A stretch of DNA of 64,000 nt, taken from Sporosarcina luteola (lineage in GTDB: Bacteria; Bacillota; Bacilli; Bacillales_A; Planococcaceae). This document shows, piece after piece, positions 61,117-64,000 of the stretch (position 1 is the stretch's first letter; every line of letters starts with the position of its first letter). The position numbers and the translations under genes were made by a program. Location: positions 95,536 through 159,535 of the forward strand of contig JACHLS010000007.1 in NCBI GenBank assembly GCA_014204635.1, written 5' to 3'. Below the pieces are notes generated by a model. It saw only the letters and a program-made list of their open reading frames with translations, was not told where the DNA came from and did not search any database.

Positions 61117-61953
61117 ATGCCTACTATGAATTGGAACGTCGAAAATATGACCCCCCATCAGAAAACAATTGCTGATTTTGTGCAAAAACATATGAGAGAT
61201 CTTCTTTATTTAAACGAAACAGAAATTGCCCAACAATTAAGTCTTAGCAACGCAACCGTCTCGCGTTTTTGGAAATCGATCGGCTTCGAAAATTTCAAAT
61301 TGTTTAAGGAGCACATAAAAGACCGCCTGGAAATTTCACCAGCTAACAAATTGGAAAGCATCCTAAACCAAGTAAGCGCCGGGAGTATCCAAAGCGAGAT
61401 GTTACAAGTGAGCCAACACAATTTGGAAGAAACACTTGTCCACTTCTCCACTGAAGACTTCCAACAAGCTGTCGATTCGCTCTCTTGTGCCAAAACAATT
61501 TATATTTATAGTCCTGGCCCTTCAGAAGGGCTGGCACATCTGCTGAAATTCAGACTATCCCGGTTCGGCGCGGTCATTCATCTCTTATCCAAAAGTGGTC
61601 ACGAACTACTTGAATCATTAGTTCACATAACACAGGATGATGCCCTGCTAATTTTCGGATTTGTCCATCTGCATCCTGAGACCCGCGTGCTTTTAGACCA
61701 TGCGAAAACGATATCTTGCACTTCAATCGTAATGACTGACCGTCTCGTCTCCGATTTCAATACAGAGGCGGACATTGTACTGTATGCCAGCAGAGGCGAA
61801 CTATGGGAATTCCATTCAATGGTCGCCCCCACATTTTTAATCGAAAATATAATTATCGGTGTTGGAATGAAACAAAAAGAAACTACTCTGCAGAAACTAG
61901 AAACACTCAACAGATTGCGCAAGGTGTATAAAAATGATCTTCCACGGGACTGA
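61117..61953 (+). CDS. RpiR/MurR-family regulator
   Basis: Regulator of 278 aa. The N-terminal RpiR helix-turn-helix (about residues 10-80) has LNETEIAQQLSLSNATVSRFWKSIGFENF. The C-terminal SIS sugar-phosphate-binding domain (about 110-270) has AKTIYIYSPGPSEGLAHLLKFRLSRFG. ATG 61117 has AAGGAG ten bases upstream and is preferred over 61096. It is divergent from the ECF operon and probably controls it, perhaps sensing a phosphorylated compound. Confidence 0.85.
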   Translation: MPTMNWNVENMTPHQKTIADFVQKHMRDLLYLNETEIAQQLSLSNATVSRFWKSIGFENFKLFKEHIKDRLEISPANKLESILNQVSAGSIQSEMLQVSQHNLEETLVHFSTEDFQQAVDSLSCAKTIYIYSPGPSEGLAHLLKFRLSRFGAVIHLLSKSGHELLESLVHITQDDALLIFGFVHLHPETRVLLDHAKTISCTSIVMTDRLVSDFNTEADIVLYASRGELWEFHSMVAPTFLIENIIIGVGMKQKETTLQKLETLNRLRKVYKNDLPRD

Positions 61954-62002
61954 CTTCAGATAGATTTACCCGGCAGAGTTTCCTACTGAATAAATTCAAA
62001 TA

Positions 62003-62025
62003 AGGAGCTGGTACCTCCAGCTCCT
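62003..62025 (+). terminator. Hairpin after the RpiR gene
   Basis: Nine-pair stem AGGAGCTGG / CCAGCTCCT with loop TACCT, about 50 bases after the stop. There is no T run, so termination is uncertain. Confidence 0.4.
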
Positions 62026-62082
62026 ACATACAATCTTTTAACAGAGTCTTCCGGTCGGAACCGGCTGGGCTCTTTTCAAAAT

Positions 62083-62119
62083 CAAAAAATCTCACCCTTC
62101 ATATGAATGAAGGATGAGA
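62083..62119 (-). terminator. Terminator of the rhodanese gene
   Basis: Thirteen-pair minus-strand stem (62107-62119 with 62090-62102, one mismatch or G-T) with a four-base loop, followed by TTTTTT. Confidence 0.9.
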
Positions 62120-62132
62120 AAATGTACGCTCT

Positions 62133-62429
62133 TTATTCTACTTCACCTGGCCACGCAAGCATCCCGCCGACCATGTTTGTCACATCAAAGCCTTGTGCCT
62201 CCAGAAATTCACAGGCACGTCCACTACGCCCGCCGGATCGACAAATGACGATATATGCTTTGCCTTTATCAATTTCGTCGAGACGCTCTGGTATTTCACC
62301 CAGCGGTATATGAACCGCTGTCGGAATCATTCCTTCTGCTACTTCTTCCTCTTCCCTAACATCAATGAGGTTGAATGTCGTACCTTGTTCCAATTGTTCC
62401 TGCAACTCGATTGTTGTAATTTCTTTCAC
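62133..62429 (-). CDS. Single-domain rhodanese-like protein
   Basis: Cytoplasmic sulfurtransferase-type protein of 98 aa. The active-site loop is CRSGGRSGRA, with the persulfide-forming Cys. It has the usual DVREEEEVAEGMIPTAVHIPLGEIP opening and ends GGMLAWPGEVE. AAGGAGG lies seven bases before GTG 62429 (residue 9 of the longer frame), so that start is chosen. The partner in sulfur transfer is unknown. Confidence 0.88.
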   Translation of the reverse strand: MKEITTIELQEQLEQGTTFNLIDVREEEEVAEGMIPTAVHIPLGEIPERLDEIDKGKAYIVICRSGGRSGRACEFLEAQGFDVTNMVGGMLAWPGEVE

Positions 62430-62513
62430 TTCTGTTCCTCCTTGGATGGGCATAACCCCATCATATACACCAGCCTATGCCTCGTCCATCGAGATGCTTT
62501 TTTTGTGCGTCCA

Positions 62514-63578
62514 TTAGCCGATCGTTCTAACAATGTTCCCTTCTTGATCCGTAATGGTCGTTTTCGCTATATTCACTCGCAAGCGATCTTTCACAGGCAC
62601 CTCAAATTCACCATGCTTGGGCAGCAGATTTTCGCTCATTACACCAACGGCTTCTTCATTCAATGTGATGCGGATGAGATCTTCTGATTGCTCAAACCCA
62701 GACTGTTCTCCTGGCGCAAACCTAACACGAATCCCCGCTCCCGATAATGTCAATTCCTTTCCCTTCAACAATCGTCCGCGCAGCAGCTTCCCTATGATTT
62801 CCGCTTGTTTCGCGCCGATTGTCAGCATAGATGGCGTTTTGCGCAGCCATCCCTTGGTGCCAGTACTCCAATGCAGTTGATCGACAAATAAGAACCCCGT
62901 ATTGGAACCCTCTTTCTCCATCCCATTATGAACCGCTTCGGCAACCGACTGCTCCGCCAAGAGCGAACCGCGCTCTAAGTCCGTCACATAGAAAGGAATA
63001 TGCGGGAGCCCGGCAGCCAGTACGCCCAATGTGTTCCATGTTTGCATCGCTTCTAATTCATCCTGCGTAATACCGACCATTTGGAGAAATTCAACCCGGC
63101 CATTCGGTGTATCGATTGCCTCCAATTCCGGATCTCCCACAAACGCCAGGGCCGTTAATTCAGTGTCCGCTCCTAGGCAAATCGGCCCGTTCGCATCTAA
63201 ATAGTCACCCGCCTGAAACACATTGCCACTCGTAAAAACATATCGTCCCATATTTTGCAGCAAATTCAACGCCCATGCCGGCGGCTCTTCTTCGTCCTCT
63301 TGCCGGACAAGGCGACATGTCAATTCGAAACCATAGCCGCTGTCTTCCGGGTTATCCGTTTCTTTTTCATAAAGTTCCGAAAAACCATAGGTAACAAAAT
63401 GCCAATGCGCCACTGGCTTATCTGCCTTGTACACACTGATCCCATCCAATGGATCCGATCCGCCCAATGCATACGAAATAAGCGTGCCATAATGTTTGGG
63501 TTCCTGTTCACCGTAAATAGACTTTACAGCTTGATCAATCGAATCCCAGCCTGTTGTCATAACTTCCTCACTCACCAT
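62514..63578 (-). CDS. Suppressor-of-fused (SUFU) domain protein
   Basis: Cytoplasmic protein of 354 aa whose N-terminal 190 residues match the bacterial SUFU domain: WDSIDQAVKSIYGEQEPKHYGT, GSDPLDGISVYKADKPVAHWHFVTYGFSELY and GFELTCRLVRQEDEEEPP. The C-terminal 150 residues are a separate beta-rich part I do not recognise. Bacterial SUFU proteins are often found as immunity or toxin-associated proteins, but no toxin gene is seen beside it here. Either ATG 63578 or the ATG six codons in could be used. Confidence 0.82.
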   Translation of the reverse strand: MVSEEVMTTGWDSIDQAVKSIYGEQEPKHYGTLISYALGGSDPLDGISVYKADKPVAHWHFVTYGFSELYEKETDNPEDSGYGFELTCRLVRQEDEEEPPAWALNLLQNMGRYVFTSGNVFQAGDYLDANGPICLGADTELTALAFVGDPELEAIDTPNGRVEFLQMVGITQDELEAMQTWNTLGVLAAGLPHIPFYVTDLERGSLLAEQSVAEAVHNGMEKEGSNTGFLFVDQLHWSTGTKGWLRKTPSMLTIGAKQAEIIGKLLRGRLLKGKELTLSGAGIRVRFAPGEQSGFEQSEDLIRITLNEEAVGVMSENLLPKHGEFEVPVKDRLRVNIAKTTITDQEGNIVRTIG

Positions 63579-63740
63579 CTAACCCCCAATAATTCAGATA
63601 ATCCTAGTTTTATTTTATCAAATGAAAGAAGGTCACGCCTAATGACAAAGCACGCTTTCTTACGATAGCAAAAATGATGCAGTTTCATAGAAATCCCCCA
63701 GGATGGACACACGACTCTTGTTCTACCACTACATTGGACT

Positions 63741-64000
63741 GCTCATAAAACCTGAGAACCGATCATATCTCTCCATTTACCGCTCATAAAATCCGACTAC
63801 CGAGCATATCTCTCCGTTTACCGCTCATAAAACTCGACAACCGAGCATATCTCTCCGTTTACCGCTCATAAAACTCGACAACCGATCATATCTCTCCGTT
63901 TACCGCTCATAAAATCCGACAACCGATCATATCTCTCCGTTTACCGCTCATAAAATCCGACAACCGATCATATCTCTCCGTTTACCGCTCATAAAATACG
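63741..64000 (-). repeat. Tandem array 4: six 41-bp A/B units, running off the window
   Basis: GCTCATAAAATCCGACAACC (A, 20 bp) alternates with GATCATATCTCTCCGTTTAC plus one C (B, 21 bp) from 63741: six full 41-bp dimers and a partial seventh at the window end. A-starts are at 63741, 63782, 63823, 63864, 63905, 63946 and 63987. On the minus strand the cores read TTTTATGAGCGGT and AGATATGATCGGT, or GCTCGGT in older copies. The array starts about 160 bases upstream of the SUFU gene. Its right end is not visible. Confidence 0.95.

Overview
The window reads as chromosome of a mesophilic, endospore-forming Bacillales bacterium, most likely Planococcaceae (Sporosarcina-like). This is an inference. 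It rests on the sporulation and germination genes cwlD, salA, gerD and kbaA, on SigW/RsiW, on strong AGGAGG ribosome binding sites with many TTG/GTG starts, on PhoP-type boxes, and on gene order close to the B. subtilis cwlD-salA-gerD-kbaA-pdaB, tRNA, rocF, sigW-rsiW-cdaA-cdaR-glmM neighbourhood. I see no rRNA gene, prophage, insertion sequence or CRISPR.

Layout. 0.4-5.4 kb: a leftward Ugp-type (glycerol-3-phosphate family) ABC importer with an embedded HAD phosphatase. 5.8-13.0 kb: an RlmI-like rRNA methyltransferase, a YiiX-like hydrolase, two MerR regulators with 19-bp-spacer promoters, a solitary GyrI-like effector-domain protein, acetyltransferases (one broken) and a DMT exporter. 13.2-19.9 kb: a DUF3888 protein, aspA, an AT-rich stretch with an alpha/beta hydrolase and a histidine phosphatase, a nitronate monooxygenase, and a decayed Nudix gene. 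20-26.7 kb: an ArsR-MFS pair, an ABC-2 exporter, and a Rieske oxygenase divergent from a xanthine/uracil permease. 26.7-36.2 kb: YwbE and a methyltransferase, an ECF sigma/anti-sigma pair, MarR-MMPL, a YtcJ amidohydrolase and YtoQ. 37-41.2 kb: the phosphate system in the order pstB / pstS-pstC-pstA, with a separate four-repeat PhoP box before pstB and before pstS. 41.2-51.2 kb: an HPt-REC-GGDEF-REC protein, glmM-cdaR-cdaA, rsiW-sigW, rocF and a PAS-PAS-GGDEF-EAL protein, so both c-di-GMP and c-di-AMP enzymes occur here. 51.5-52.4 kb: five tRNA genes. 52.6-57.5 kb: the sporulation block with a degenerate PdaB-like gene, then a PHP phosphatase. 57.6-62 kb: a group I ECF transporter (S, fused A-A, T) divergent from an RpiR regulator. 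62-64 kb: a rhodanese and a SUFU-domain protein.

The strongest unexplained signal is a set of non-coding tandem arrays in intergenic DNA at 181-364, 27603-28502, 36320-36918, 36979-37095 and 63741-64000 (running off the end), plus an eroded copy at 5611-5691. Their sequences differ, but all have a unit of about 20-21 bp. Three of them alternate two half-units (A/B), giving 40- or 41-bp dimers. Four of them share a related core on one strand: TTCTGGCG, TTATGAGCGG or TTATGCGCGG. The largest has 45 units of exactly 20 bp with no indel. They give long open frames in several frames and on both strands, which are artefacts. No function can be assigned from this window alone.

Limits: no database search, alignment software or RNA folding was run. 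Family calls come from recognised motifs, lengths and gene order. Start codons were chosen by ribosome-binding-site spacing and often differ from the longest open frame.
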